This document shows positions 44,001-52,467 of a stretch of 64,000 nt of DNA, piece after piece. Within the stretch, counting starts at the first letter, position 1. Each line of letters begins with the position of its first letter. The notes beneath the pieces are model-generated. The model had not been told where the DNA came from and made no database searches. It saw only the letters and a program-made list of their open reading frames with translations. The stretch lies in contig NZ_JAGGJV010000010.1 in the NCBI RefSeq assembly GCF_017873135.1, forward strand, positions 214,289 through 278,288, written 5' to 3'. The DNA is from Rhizobium herbae. Lineage in GTDB: Bacteria > Pseudomonadota > Alphaproteobacteria > Rhizobiales > Rhizobiaceae. A program made the translations under genes and the position numbers.

Positions 44001-44112
44001 GGAAATTTTGGATGTCGAGACGATTGAAGGCCCATAGGCCACAGGCGGTCAGCAATGCAAAAAGCAGGATGGGCGGAACGGGATTGCGGATGGACCACGA
44101 GGAGAAATTCAT
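41056..44112 (-). CDS. RND efflux pump, inner-membrane transporter (second system)
   Basis: 1018 residues. The N-terminus RNPVPPILLFALLTACGLWAF and FNRLDIQNFPDMDLPTIEIS is typical of the MdtC/NolG-like branch of HAE-type pumps. The proton-relay region reads VGILVDDAIVEIENI near residue 405, and the second half repeats the fold (RARPIIMTTIAMAGGMLPAA near residue 960). It overlaps the adaptor stop by four bases. Together with the adaptor and outer-membrane genes upstream this is a complete tripartite pump, divergent from a two-component system. It shares length but little sequence with the pump at 10517. Confidence 0.95.
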   Translation of the reverse strand: MNFSSWSIRNPVPPILLFALLTACGLWAFNRLDIQNFPDMDLPTIEISASLDGAAASQLETEVARKIEDELTGLTQLDSVTTTITDGSVSISVAFEVGKDTQEALDEVKSAVDQAQDDLPKDMNAPTVSKQSLNASPLITYVVRSDTLDDAELSWFIDNDMSRALMAVDGVGEVGRLGGIDREVRVELNANLLDGLGLTANDVNGQLEAVQSDLSGGKGRIGGESQSVRTLAAADSADQLSATPIPLPKGSWVRLDELGTVTDSHSDVTSLAYLNGKPVIAAQIKRSKGYSDIAVTENVREAMKAFAAANPRVTIEEAYNTIVPTEQNYESSMHMVYEGALIAIFVVWLFLRDWRATLLAAVALPLSIVPTFLVMYLLDYSLNTITLLALSLVVGILVDDAIVEIENIERHLNMGKSPFEAAMEAADEIGLAVIATTFTLVAVFLPTAFMGGIPGIIFKQFGITASVAVLASLLVARLVTPMMAAYIMKATDKAHEDDGRLMQAYLWLVKGALRHRWIPVLGTVGFLAFSALLLTNLSTGFFPASDDGQTQVSITTPPGSTIESTDAAARKASAIIAGVDHVTSVFQATGTASTGGMNSTSNASTDSATIVVNLTPIDDRDIKQSQIEADLRTALEKLPGVRVEIGSGGNGTELTLTLAGDDSELLEQAAGSLEAELRTLSGIGNVTSSAAKQSPEITIKPDLAEAASLGVTSQAIAEAIRVATAGAYDTALSQLNLPERQVPIRVMLDTKSRQSLDAVSLIPVEGKEGNVSLGAVADISIGSSPSQIDRLDRSRNVSLTIELNGRSLSDVTAEAARLPSYQNLPQGVKFVEQGELKRQSELFTSFGTAMAIGIFCIYAVLVLLFHDFLQPVTILMALPLALGGALLPLVLTGTAFSMPAVIGLLLLMGIVSKNSILLVEYAIEARRGGMSRYDALVDACHKRARPIIMTTIAMAGGMLPAALSLVSGDSSFRQPMGIVVIGGLITSTFLSLLVIPVVFTLLDDVLGLFKARFQKSKA

Positions 44113-45239
44113 TTCGTCTCCTCCGTCTTGGCCGTTTCAGTGCCTTCGGATACCCGCACAGCTGAACCGTCAGCGAGGAATGCGCCACCTGACGTCACGA
44201 CTTTGTCGGCCTTCTCGATTCCCGTAACGATCTCGACGCGATCATCCTGCCGCCGGCCGGTCTGGACGCGCTTTCGCGCGACCGTTGGCTGGTCTGCGTC
44301 ATTCAGGATAAAGACGTACGAAAAGCCGTCCCGCATCACAACGGCGGTCGCCGGTACCGTCAGCGCCTCCGTGCGATCGAACTCGAAATAGCCACTGACC
44401 AGGATGCCGGTTTTCGGTTGCGGCATGCCCGCATCGGGATAAAGGGCCACATAGACCGTCACGCGACCATTGTCCGTCGATGTCGTCGGCGCGATCAGCC
44501 TGACCTTACCCTTCACTTCACCGACCGGGGTGGGAATGACCGCCTTTGTGCCTTCCTTGACGTCCGCCAGTCGCTTTAAAGGTAACTCAGCCTGCCATTC
44601 GACCCGGTTCTGTCGGATCAGCTTGAACAATTCGTCGCCGGCGGTGACGACCTTTCCAAGAGATGCAGAGCGTTCGGAAATCACGCCATCGTCTATCGCG
44701 TAAATCTTGGTGCGGTCCAATGTCAGTTGAGCGGATGTCAACGCGGCCTTCGCTGAGGAGAGCTCGGCCTTCGCCTTACGCTCAGTAATCAGATATTCCG
44801 TCGTCTGCTGGCTCGATAGCGCACCGGATCCTGTCAGTCCTCGCGCACGGTCGGCGTTTGCCGTCGCCTGGTCAAGGTCGGCTTCGGCCTGTTCGACGGA
44901 AGCCTGCTGTTGTTCCAGTTCCGCTTGCGCGGTCTCGGGTGCGAACTGCACGAGCAGGTCGCCTTTCTTCACCGACGTACCGACATCCGCCCTGACATCA
45001 ATGATCCTCTGTCCACTGACCTCGGCGGCGATGATTGCCTCATGCCATGCAGCGAGGCGGCCACTCGCAGGGATGGTCACCGGCCATAAAGAAACCTCCG
45101 GCCTGGCAATGCTAACAGTCAAAGCCGCCGCTTGAGCGCCTTTCTGTTCGACCTCCTGGCTTCGGGCCGTGACGCTGAGCGCAAGATTAGACGTCAGGGC
45201 GAGCGCCGTGACGACAGGAAGGAAAGTAAATCTACGCAT
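44109..45239 (-). CDS. RND periplasmic adaptor (second system)
   Basis: 376 residues with a signal peptide (LALTSNLALSVTARSQ) and no lipobox, unlike the adaptors of the first pump. The lipoyl strand (IIDVRADVGTSVKKGDLLVQ), an Ala/Glu/Gln-rich hairpin (about residues 95-165), the second lipoyl half (IYAIDDGVISERSASLGKVV) and barrel follow in order. Its start shares one base with the channel gene's stop (TGATG) and its stop overlaps the pump by four bases, so all three are coupled. Confidence 0.92.
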   Translation of the reverse strand: MRRFTFLPVVTALALTSNLALSVTARSQEVEQKGAQAAALTVSIARPEVSLWPVTIPASGRLAAWHEAIIAAEVSGQRIIDVRADVGTSVKKGDLLVQFAPETAQAELEQQQASVEQAEADLDQATANADRARGLTGSGALSSQQTTEYLITERKAKAELSSAKAALTSAQLTLDRTKIYAIDDGVISERSASLGKVVTAGDELFKLIRQNRVEWQAELPLKRLADVKEGTKAVIPTPVGEVKGKVRLIAPTTSTDNGRVTVYVALYPDAGMPQPKTGILVSGYFEFDRTEALTVPATAVVMRDGFSYVFILNDADQPTVARKRVQTGRRQDDRVEIVTGIEKADKVVTSGGAFLADGSAVRVSEGTETAKTEETK

Positions 45240-46666
45240 CAGTGTATTCCGTTGACAGAGGCAATCGAGGCGTCGTCCGAGGCGGACCAGCCGCCTCCCA
45301 GAGCCTTGTAGAGCGCGATCCAGTACTGGATCGCGTCGCGCCTGATTTCGATGAGGGTGATAGCTGCCGATTGCGCCGAGCGACGGGCTTCTTCGCGGTC
45401 AAGGATACTGACCCCGCCGGACTTCCAGTTCTGATCGACTGAGCTGAAATAGTTTTGATAGTTGTCAGCCGCCGTTTTGGCATCGTTGATCCGCTGCAGC
45501 GCTGTATTGACCCGGATGAGCGCCGTCTCGACGTCGGCGACAGCCGTCAGGACGCCGCTCTTGTAACTCGCGACCGCAATATCATAGTCCGCGACGGCGC
45601 TTCGCACCGCCGCCCGTCTTGTCCCGCCGTCAAGCAGCGGTATCGACAGCGCCGGCCCGAACGACCATGGGACCGATCTGCCTGTTACTGTGGACTGGCT
45701 GATCGAAATCGATCCGCTCAGGCTGAGACTGGGATACAGATCAGCCTTTGCTGCACCGACGTCTGCGATGCTCGCCGCAACTTCGGCTTCCAGGGCATTG
45801 ATGTCAGGTCTTTGCCGCAAGACGTCAGCGGGAACCGAGGTGATGCGCAACGCTGATGGCTGAGGAATGCGGCTCTTTCCCTGTTCCAGCAGTTTTCTGA
45901 CGACGAGTTCGTCGCCGCCTGTCAGCTGGACCAGCGATTTGACAATGATCTCGCAATCCCCACGCTGAGCAGTCAGGCTGGACGAGGAGGTTGCTGCGCT
46001 GGCACGGGCAAGCGCCAGATCGGCCGTCGAGGTAAATCCTGACTGCGCCGATTTTTCCGTGACACGGATCGTTTCTCTCTGCGAGGCAAGCTCATCCCGG
46101 TAAAGCCGTTCCAGCTGACGACAAGCGCGATACTGGACATAGTAATCACCGACTTCGGCCGCGACGGAAAGCCGTGCGTCATGCCACGACCAGATCTGAC
46201 CTTCAGCCCGTAACGCCGAAGCCTGTGCCTCTTTCTTGGTCTTGCCGAACAGATCGAGCTCCCATGCGGCATCCAGAGCACCACCTTTACTGGTTCCAGC
46301 CGTGATCCTGTTGACATCGTCCCCCTTGTTGCCCTCGCGCGTTGCGGTGGCAGAACCATCGAGTGACGGGAAAAGGCCTGCCCTAGCGGTATCGAGCGTG
46401 GCTCGAGCCTTGTGGATATTGGCGACGGCTTCCTGGACGGAGGGATTTTCGCGTTCCGCCAGGCTCAGCAATCCATCCAGCGAGGGGTCCTTGAAGCTCG
46501 CCCACCAGGCCAGAAGGTCGGTCGAACGACCACCATGCGGCAACGTCGCGTGCCAGCCGGTAGCCACGACAGACCTTGAAGGTTTCAGTTCGCCCAAGCT
46601 GGTGCAGCCGGTGAGCAACGCCATCGTGGCGAAGATCGAAATTGAAGAAAAAACTATACTGCGCAT
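45239..46666 (-). CDS. Outer-membrane efflux channel lipoprotein, NodT/OprM family (second system)
   Basis: 475 residues. The signal ends in the lipobox LLTGC (Cys about residue 21). Two TolC-like repeats are present with the hallmarks AAWELDLFGKTKKEAQASAL and LRQRPDINALEAEVAASIAD, then PSLSLSGSISISQS. First gene of the pump operon: channel, adaptor and transporter are encoded in that order leftward. The 139-base gap to the response-regulator gene carries the divergent promoters. Confidence 0.93.
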   Translation of the reverse strand: MRSIVFSSISIFATMALLTGCTSLGELKPSRSVVATGWHATLPHGGRSTDLLAWWASFKDPSLDGLLSLAERENPSVQEAVANIHKARATLDTARAGLFPSLDGSATATREGNKGDDVNRITAGTSKGGALDAAWELDLFGKTKKEAQASALRAEGQIWSWHDARLSVAAEVGDYYVQYRACRQLERLYRDELASQRETIRVTEKSAQSGFTSTADLALARASAATSSSSLTAQRGDCEIIVKSLVQLTGGDELVVRKLLEQGKSRIPQPSALRITSVPADVLRQRPDINALEAEVAASIADVGAAKADLYPSLSLSGSISISQSTVTGRSVPWSFGPALSIPLLDGGTRRAAVRSAVADYDIAVASYKSGVLTAVADVETALIRVNTALQRINDAKTAADNYQNYFSSVDQNWKSGGVSILDREEARRSAQSAAITLIEIRRDAIQYWIALYKALGGGWSASDDASIASVNGIH

Positions 46667-46715
46667 GGGATCCGTGCTGCCTCGAAAGCTGTCGGCCGCA
46701 CTATAGGGATCGTGA

Positions 46716-46745
46716 TGTTAATGTCGGTCAAGAACGTGTTAAGTT
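46716..46745. promoter_or_regulatory. Direct repeats, candidate OmpR-type response-regulator site
   Basis: TGTTAATGT (46716-46724) and TGTTAAGTT (46737-46745) are direct repeats whose starts are 21 bases apart, two helical turns. They lie 50-80 bases upstream of the divergent efflux operon start. OmpR/PhoB-type regulators bind direct repeats, so control of the pump by the adjacent regulator is plausible. Confidence 0.4.
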
Positions 46746-46805
46746 AGGTAAAAGTGCTGTATCCGCGGCCTGCAAGCCTTAAAGGTGCATGCATCGACCT
46801 GACGG

Positions 46806-47501
46806 ATGCAAGACATGACCAAGGTGCTTTTGATCGATGATGATATCGAGCTCACGAATTTGCTCGGCGAATACCTGACCGAGGAAGGTTTCGCCGTCGA
46901 GACAACCGCGGATGGCAGGATCGGTGTCGCCGAAGCCATGTCGTCCTCAACCGATCTCATCGTTCTGGATATCATGATGCCGCGTATGAATGGCATCGAG
47001 GTCCTGCGGAAAATCCGGCAGGTGAGCGACGTGCCGGTGCTGATGCTGACGGCCCGCGGTGACGATATCGACCGTATTTCCGGTCTCAATCTGGGAGCGG
47101 ATGACTATGTTTCCAAACCCTGTTCGCCAGGCGAACTGGCTGCCCGAATCCGCGCGATCCTGCGCCGTTCCGGCCGCAGTGAGCGGGATGGCGCGGTAGA
47201 AGAACTAAAGACCGGCGCACTGGTCCTCTATCCATCGAACCGGAAAGCCCAGTGGCATGGTGCACAGCTTGAGCTGACCGGCACAGAGTTCAGCCTGCTG
47301 GAGGTTCTCGTCCGGTCCGCCGGCCAACTCGTCTCCAAGCAAGAGATCTCGCTGCGTGCTTTCGGCAAACCCCTGACCGCATTCGATCGGCGGATCGACG
47401 TCCATATCAGCAGCATTCGTCAAAAGCTCGGGGCCCGCGCGGACGGACAGTCCTGGATACAGGCCGTGAGAGGTCGTGGCTATCAGCTACTGGAAGGCTA
47501 G
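46806..47501 (+). CDS. Response regulator, OmpR/PhoB family
   Basis: 231 residues. The receiver domain carries the acidic pocket DDD (residues 11-13), phospho-acceptor Asp 55 in LIVLDIMMPRMNG, Thr 82 (MLTARGDD) and Lys 104 (YVSKPCSPGEL). The winged-helix DNA-binding domain occupies the second half (LTGTEFSLLEVLVRSAGQLV; DRRIDVHISSIRQKLGA; IQAVRGRGYQLLEG). A start at the internal ATG 46815 is also possible. It is two bases from the kinase gene and divergent from the RND operon, which it probably activates under envelope or toxic stress. Confidence 0.95.
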   Translation: MQDMTKVLLIDDDIELTNLLGEYLTEEGFAVETTADGRIGVAEAMSSSTDLIVLDIMMPRMNGIEVLRKIRQVSDVPVLMLTARGDDIDRISGLNLGADDYVSKPCSPGELAARIRAILRRSGRSERDGAVEELKTGALVLYPSNRKAQWHGAQLELTGTEFSLLEVLVRSAGQLVSKQEISLRAFGKPLTAFDRRIDVHISSIRQKLGARADGQSWIQAVRGRGYQLLEG

Positions 47502-47503
47502 CA

Positions 47504-48820
47504 ATGCGTCGACTGTTCTGGAAGTTCTTCACCGTCGTATGGTTGGCCATGGCGGGGTCCATAGCGCTGCTCTTTGCGATCAGCATGCTTTTTCAATCAC
47601 CGTTCGAGGAAGAAGTCGTAAACCGTGAGCATATCCTTGCGCTGGAAACGACAGCGCAGATTCTGCAATCAGACGGAGTGGACGCAGCGACAAAGCTGAT
47701 TGCGGCCATGCAACGAACTGGCCGCAACATCCAGATCAGCATAAACCCGATGGGGCTGGCGATCGACTGCACCTCGGCCACTGGCAACGACCTCGTTAGA
47801 AACGCAGTGAGGGATGGGAATTGCTACCGGATGGAGATCACTGGTTCGGCGCGGGGCATGATTTCCAGGACGTGGCCAAGGACGGTTCCCTGGCTGGCGG
47901 CACTTCTTGCCGCCGCGGCGGCGGCTTACTGGCTGGCCCGTTATTTCATTACGCCGGTCGAGCAGCTGCGCTACGGACTTCGCTCCCTGGCTAACGGCCA
48001 GCTCGATGTTCGAATAGCACATACGATCGGCAGCAAGCGCGACGAGATAACATCTCTGGCACACGACCTGGACATCACCGCGGCGCGGCTCCAGGAACTT
48101 CAGGTCGCACAGCAACAGTTGTTCCATGATGTCTCCCACGAGCTTCGCTCGCCGTTGTCGAGGCTGCAGGCAGCCATCGGCGTGTTGCAGCAAAACCCCA
48201 TGCGGCTGACGGCGATGATCGAACGAATGGGACGGGAGGTTGAACGCCTCGACGAACTGGTTGAGGAAATCCTGACGCTGGCAAGGCTGTCTGAACGCGA
48301 TACTCTGCGCTTTGACCGGCAGACGCTGGATGTCATCGATCTTGTTCGCGAGATTGTTGAAGACGCCGGCTTCGAAGGGCAGGCCCGCGGCATAGAGGTC
48401 CAGTACAAGGGTGTCGATTCGTGTGTGGCCTCGGTCAATGGCGAACTGATTTACCGGGCACTCGAAAACGTGATCCGCAACGCGATCACACACACCGAGG
48501 CTGGCACATCGGTTCTTGTCAGCTCGGAGGTGAAGGGGAATCAGCTTTTACTGTCGATAGAGGACGAAGGCCTCGGTGTTCCGGAAGCGGAATTGGAGGC
48601 CATTTTCCAGCCATTCTCTCAAAGTTCAACGGCCACCGCGCGCTCAGGGTTCGGCCTCGGGCTTGCTATCACGCGCCGGGCAGCCGAATGGCATGGCGGC
48701 AGGGCGACCGCCCAAAACAAGGCGTCCGGCGGTCTTCGCATGGAGATTACAATTCCGGCTATCGCGCCACCAGTCAATAGCCGCCAGCTGTCCCTTGGCG
48801 TCGGGCGCGATGTTCGTTAA
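47504..48820 (+). CDS. Sensor histidine kinase, CpxA/EnvZ type
   Basis: 438 residues. A first membrane helix (about residues 8-28) is followed by a short periplasmic sensor of about 100 residues, a second helix (WLAALLAAAAAAYWLARYF, about 127-145), a HAMP linker, the phospho-acceptor His in LFHDVSHELRSPLSRLQAA, and the ATPase domain with N box (ALENVIRNAITHT), G1 (DEGLGVPEAEL) and G2 (GFGLGLAITRRAA). Two Cys in the sensor (DCTSATGN and DGNCYRM) could make a disulfide. It is coupled to the response regulator and would sense envelope damage or a pump substrate. Confidence 0.95.
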   Translation: MRRLFWKFFTVVWLAMAGSIALLFAISMLFQSPFEEEVVNREHILALETTAQILQSDGVDAATKLIAAMQRTGRNIQISINPMGLAIDCTSATGNDLVRNAVRDGNCYRMEITGSARGMISRTWPRTVPWLAALLAAAAAAYWLARYFITPVEQLRYGLRSLANGQLDVRIAHTIGSKRDEITSLAHDLDITAARLQELQVAQQQLFHDVSHELRSPLSRLQAAIGVLQQNPMRLTAMIERMGREVERLDELVEEILTLARLSERDTLRFDRQTLDVIDLVREIVEDAGFEGQARGIEVQYKGVDSCVASVNGELIYRALENVIRNAITHTEAGTSVLVSSEVKGNQLLLSIEDEGLGVPEAELEAIFQPFSQSSTATARSGFGLGLAITRRAAEWHGGRATAQNKASGGLRMEITIPAIAPPVNSRQLSLGVGRDVR

Positions 48821-49045
48821 GCCCGCAACGAGGACGCATCGCGACAACGGTTCACGCCGATCATCCGGGATTTCATCCAGACGGCGGTGATTGGAAAGAC
48901 ACCGGACCATCGGCCGGCGACGCTCGAAGTGCCGGCCATGTCGCCCGTGTGATGGCAGCCATGGACGCGGTAACCGCCTGGGAAAAACAGCTTCAGATCG
49001 AGAAACCGCGAACGACGAACGCCCGCGGACATTTCTGCCGCCACA

Positions 49046-49795
49046 TCATATAGAGGCATCGCGAGTTGTATCCTTTCGCGTGTTTTGTGTCTCCGGATGA
49101 CACCCGGATTGAAGCAGATGTCTCCTCCCACGGCCAATGCTCTTCATCCCCAAAGTGCAATAATGGACGAGAAACGCGCAAAGCCCGACGATCGCGGCGT
49201 GGCGCACGAAGAACTCCACCGCCGCTTCCTCGAAGTTCCAGAAGTTCAACATGATCTCTGCCATGAGCTTGGGCCCGACGCCGATGACCATCCAACTGTG
49301 GATCCCGTAGACCGCAATCGCGACAGCGATAACGCGGAGGACCATGGTGCGGACCCGATTGGGACGGGTAATCCCGATCAGGCTGCGGACTGCGGCCATA
49401 ATGAGCGGCCAGCGCATACCGAGGTGGATAGACGCCAGCAGCAGCGCCCAGTAGGCCGCGAGCCCGTGGATTTGACGGGCACCAAACGAACCGCTGAGCG
49501 GCAGGAAGCTGAACACGGTGCGGGAGATCACAACGCTGGTCGCCACGAGTGTCAACATCGTCACCAGGAGCGCCAGGATGCTGGCGATGTTGAGCCAACC
49601 GCGCGCGTCGCGGCCGCTTTTGGCCGCCGACCCGTACCAGCGACGGTTGAAGGTGTTGTGAGCGATCAGCAGCAGGAACATGACCGTGCCGACAATTTCA
49701 TGCGTGGCATTGCCAAGCCAGTCGTAGGCCAGAGCGGTCAGCAGCAGGGCGGCAGCCACAAGGTCCATCAGCAGACGCGCGCGAAACAGCGACAT
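49046..49795 (-). CDS. DUF4405 membrane protein (cytochrome b-like)
   Basis: 249 residues with five or six predicted membrane helices. His residues lie in helices in pairs expected for heme b (THEIVGTVMFLLLIAHNTFNRRWY; IHGLAAYWALLLASIHLGMRWP; VRHAAIVGLCAFLVHY). This pattern and the early RARLLMDLVAAALLLTAL match DUF4405, which occurs beside redox partners. Its start shares one base with the stop of the cytochrome P460 gene (TGATG), so the two are translationally coupled and may form a membrane electron-transfer pair. Confidence 0.78.
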   Translation of the reverse strand: MSLFRARLLMDLVAAALLLTALAYDWLGNATHEIVGTVMFLLLIAHNTFNRRWYGSAAKSGRDARGWLNIASILALLVTMLTLVATSVVISRTVFSFLPLSGSFGARQIHGLAAYWALLLASIHLGMRWPLIMAAVRSLIGITRPNRVRTMVLRVIAVAIAVYGIHSWMVIGVGPKLMAEIMLNFWNFEEAAVEFFVRHAAIVGLCAFLVHYCTLGMKSIGRGRRHLLQSGCHPETQNTRKDTTRDASI

Positions 49796-50268
49796 CAGGG
49801 CAGATAGGCCCGCATCCGGTCGATGGTGAACATGAAATCATTGCTTTCCTGCGACTGGTGACAGGCCTGGCACCGCTCGGCGATCGCGGTCCGGTTGACT
49901 TGTCCTTCGGTATCAAATTGCTGGAAATGCCAGTCGCCCGTGCGCAATTTCTCATCGACGTCCTGACCCCAGCCCACACCTTTTTCCATGACGAAGTAGC
50001 CCGTGAGCTTATAATCCGTCCAGATGCCCAGGACGAGCTGCGTGCCGGCCGGCAGCGGATTACCGGACTTGGAAAGCGCAATCGTTTCGGGCTTTGCGAA
50101 GGCCTCCTCCTTGGAGGCTCCCCGGTCATAGGTGGCGTAAAGAACGTACTTGTCGAAATCCTTCGGGAACGTCGCGCGATTGGTATCAGCGCGAACACCA
50201 GGCCCCGACATCGCGAGGATGAGCATGGCGGCGGCCGCTAGACCTACGCAGCGCGAAATGAAGCGCAT
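49795..50268 (-). CDS. Cytochrome P460-family c-type cytochrome
   Basis: 157 residues with a signal peptide of about 27 residues. The mature start FPKDFDKYVLYATYDRGASK and the heme attachment motif CQACH (residues 133-137) near the C-terminus fit the cytochrome P460 family. Known members oxidise hydroxylamine or bind NO at a heme cross-linked to Lys; several Lys are present (LRTGDWHF preceded by DEKL), but I cannot say which would cross-link. AGGAGG precedes the start. It is paired with a DUF4405 membrane protein that could accept electrons. No nitrification genes are nearby. Confidence 0.88.
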   Translation of the reverse strand: MRFISRCVGLAAAAMLILAMSGPGVRADTNRATFPKDFDKYVLYATYDRGASKEEAFAKPETIALSKSGNPLPAGTQLVLGIWTDYKLTGYFVMEKGVGWGQDVDEKLRTGDWHFQQFDTEGQVNRTAIAERCQACHQSQESNDFMFTIDRMRAYLP

Positions 50269-50302
50269 GAAAACCTCCTGCGGGATTTGAAGATTACGTG
50301 GT

Positions 50303-50329
50303 TGCGGGGGCGTCCGTGACGCCCCCGCA
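50303..50329 (-). terminator. Stem-loop after the SDR gene
   Basis: TGCGGGGGCGTC (50303-50314) and GACGCCCCCGCA (50318-50329) form a perfect 12-bp GC-rich stem with a 3-base loop. It starts ten bases beyond the SDR stop and lies upstream of the P460 gene. It probably ends the OYE/SDR transcript, though no U-run follows. Confidence 0.55.
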
Positions 50330-50338
50330 GAGGAAAAC

Positions 50339-51178
50339 CTAAGCTTTCACCTCGAAGGCAAGCGAACTTGAAAGCTCCCGGTGGGCGTCGATCTGTTGCT
50401 GCAGCAGCACGATTTTCTGTTCCACCATGCCAACAGCATCCGCTCCGGCGATGAACCGGCGGGGTAGCTCCGGCTGATTGACCAGGGTGATCAGCGCTTG
50501 GGCGAGTTTGGCCGGATCGCCGGGTTGCTGGCCGTTGGCGGACTTCCAGAAGGCGAGGTGCTGGGCGCGCCTTTCGTCGTAGTCGCTGACAGACGGCGGG
50601 GCATATTGGGTTGATTCATCGGTCAATAATTCGGTGCGGAAGAAGCCCGGATTGACGATCATCGTTTCAATGCCGAACGGCGCCACTTCCGGCTGCAGCG
50701 ATTCCATCCACCCATCGAGGGCAAACTTCGAGGCGGAGTAGGCGCTGCAGAACTCAAAGCCCAGCAGGCTGGCCGTCGACGAGATCGAGATGATCCTCCC
50801 TGCCCCCTGATGGCGCATCACCGGCAGGACAGCGCGGGTGACGCTCATGGGGCCGATAAGACTACTGGCCAGTTGCAGATATATCTGGGCCGGCGTCAAT
50901 TCCTCAAAATAGCCTGCTTGGAAGCTCGCGGCATTGTTGACCAGTATGTCGATGCGGCCAAAGCGTTCGAGTGCGGCCTTAACAGCGAAATCCGCATCGG
51001 CCGGCTTGGTTACATCCAGCGCGACGACCAGCAGGTTTTCCGATGGGCCGATAGCCTTGGCAACGCGCTCCGGATTGCGGCCGGTTGCAACGAGCTTGTC
51101 GCCGGCAGCCAGAACCGCCTTGGCGAAGTCCAGGCCCATGCCGCGCCCGGCTCCTGTGATCATCCAGACTTTACTCAT
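50339..51178 (-). CDS. SDR-family oxidoreductase
   Basis: 279 residues from the ATG at 51178 (AAGGAAG six bases upstream); an ATG five codons earlier is less well placed. It has the cofactor motif ITGAGRGMGLDFAKAVL, then ILVNNAASFQAG, the catalytic Ser in IISISSTASLLGFE and the active site YSASKFALDGWMESL. The C-terminal 40 residues are longer than minimal and helical. It follows the Old Yellow Enzyme gene by 36 bases in a leftward unit headed by the LysR-type box. It may oxidise or reduce a carbonyl from the same substrate. Confidence 0.9.
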   Translation of the reverse strand: MSKVWMITGAGRGMGLDFAKAVLAAGDKLVATGRNPERVAKAIGPSENLLVVALDVTKPADADFAVKAALERFGRIDILVNNAASFQAGYFEELTPAQIYLQLASSLIGPMSVTRAVLPVMRHQGAGRIISISSTASLLGFEFCSAYSASKFALDGWMESLQPEVAPFGIETMIVNPGFFRTELLTDESTQYAPPSVSDYDERRAQHLAFWKSANGQQPGDPAKLAQALITLVNQPELPRRFIAGADAVGMVEQKIVLLQQQIDAHRELSSSLAFEVKA

Positions 51179-51214
51179 AGAATCTTCCTTCATTGTAAAT
51201 TGTGCGCAGAGGCT

Positions 51215-52381
51215 CTAGGCGCTGGCCTTCTGCCGCTGCGCTGCGTGATCATCGTTGATGTTGAACCAGCCGGTGGCTGCCTCGATGACGCCCCAGAGCT
51301 TGGCTGGAAGGACGATTTCCGGGATTGCCGTGGTCCTGATCTCTATCTCGATCAGATTCCCGTCGTCCCACTGTGAAAGTTCGACCCAGTCCGGGTTTAT
51401 CACCAGCCCCTGGCCGACAGCCACGAGCGAAAGGCCCAGATTGAGGGCGCTTTCCGCCTGTTGGGGTGTTCTGACCTGGCCAGCGGCGATAACCGGAACG
51501 CGTCCGGCAACCCTGGCGGCGATCAGTTCAGCGATGCTACGATCATCGATGGCTTCGAGGGGCTTGGCTTCGAGCACACTCGACAGTGATGCATGGATGT
51601 AGTCCGCCCCGCTGTCGATGAGATGCTCGATAAGCGTGTAGGTGTCGTTTATACGAAGGCCGCCCGGTTCCGATTCCTCGGGCGAGACCCGATATCCAAG
51701 AAGGAATGGACGCGTCGCGTATGTACCTATTACCCGCCTTACCTCACTGACCACGGCGAGCGGGAACCGCATCCGGTTTTCCAGCGTGCCTCCCCACTCG
51801 TCGTCGCGATGATTGTAGAGTGGTGAAAAGAAGTTCTGGATTAGGAATCCATGGGCACCATGGAGTTCGATGCCATCGAAGCCTGCTTCGATGGCGCGGC
51901 GTGTTGCCTCGCCGAACGCGGAAATTATGTCTTGGATTTCGCCATGGCTCAGTGCGCGTGTGGTGACGCCGCCCGGATTGAAGGGGCCGGCAGGAACTTG
52001 CAGTGCGCTGGCACTCACGACGTCTCCGCCGGGAATGAGTCCTGGCACGGCCTTGTTCCCAGCGTGGAAAATCTGGAGAACCGCTGGCGCACCGCCGCTC
52101 TTGGCTGCCACGGCCAGACGCCGGAGGCTTGGCGTGAAGCTGTCGTCATAAGAAGCGAATTCGCCCGTGAACCCGATGCCATTGGGCGAAACATGCGTGC
52201 AGCCCGTCAGAACGAGGCCCACGCCGTTCACCCTGCGTCGATAGTAGGCAACTTCCTCATCAGAGACAGTTCCATCGTCGTTCGCCGACCACGTCGTCAT
52301 CGGGGCCATGACGACCCTGTTTCGAAGCGTGAGCCCGTTGGCGAAGACGAACGGTTCATACAGTGGTTGGGTGGCTTCCAT
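51215..52381 (-). CDS. Old Yellow Enzyme-family NADH:flavin oxidoreductase
   Basis: 388 residues forming a flavin TIM barrel: LYEPFVFANGLTLRNRVVMAPMTT at the start, the His-containing GVGLVLTGCTHVSPNG, the substrate site DGIELHGAHGFLIQNFFSPLYN and HRDDEWGG, and the C-terminal FMN phosphate region (VIAAGQVRTPQQAESALNLG). Members reduce the double bond of alpha,beta-unsaturated carbonyls and other electrophiles. First gene of the OYE/SDR unit. A 34-bp LysR-type box lies 87 bases upstream of its start, and the LysR gene is divergent. Confidence 0.93.
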   Translation of the reverse strand: MEATQPLYEPFVFANGLTLRNRVVMAPMTTWSANDDGTVSDEEVAYYRRRVNGVGLVLTGCTHVSPNGIGFTGEFASYDDSFTPSLRRLAVAAKSGGAPAVLQIFHAGNKAVPGLIPGGDVVSASALQVPAGPFNPGGVTTRALSHGEIQDIISAFGEATRRAIEAGFDGIELHGAHGFLIQNFFSPLYNHRDDEWGGTLENRMRFPLAVVSEVRRVIGTYATRPFLLGYRVSPEESEPGGLRINDTYTLIEHLIDSGADYIHASLSSVLEAKPLEAIDDRSIAELIAARVAGRVPVIAAGQVRTPQQAESALNLGLSLVAVGQGLVINPDWVELSQWDDGNLIEIEIRTTAIPEIVLPAKLWGVIEAATGWFNINDDHAAQRQKASA

Positions 52382-52467
52382 GATCGATGATCTCTCTTGC
52401 TTGCCGTTTGCACAGTTTGTGAAATGGCAAATAGCAATGAAGACAAACGATGATTAGTTGCTATAAT

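Noticed and set aside
10517..46666. The two RND systems as a recent duplication
   Set aside because: Pump lengths are equal, but the sequences, adaptor signals (lipoprotein or not), operon make-up and regulators differ throughout.
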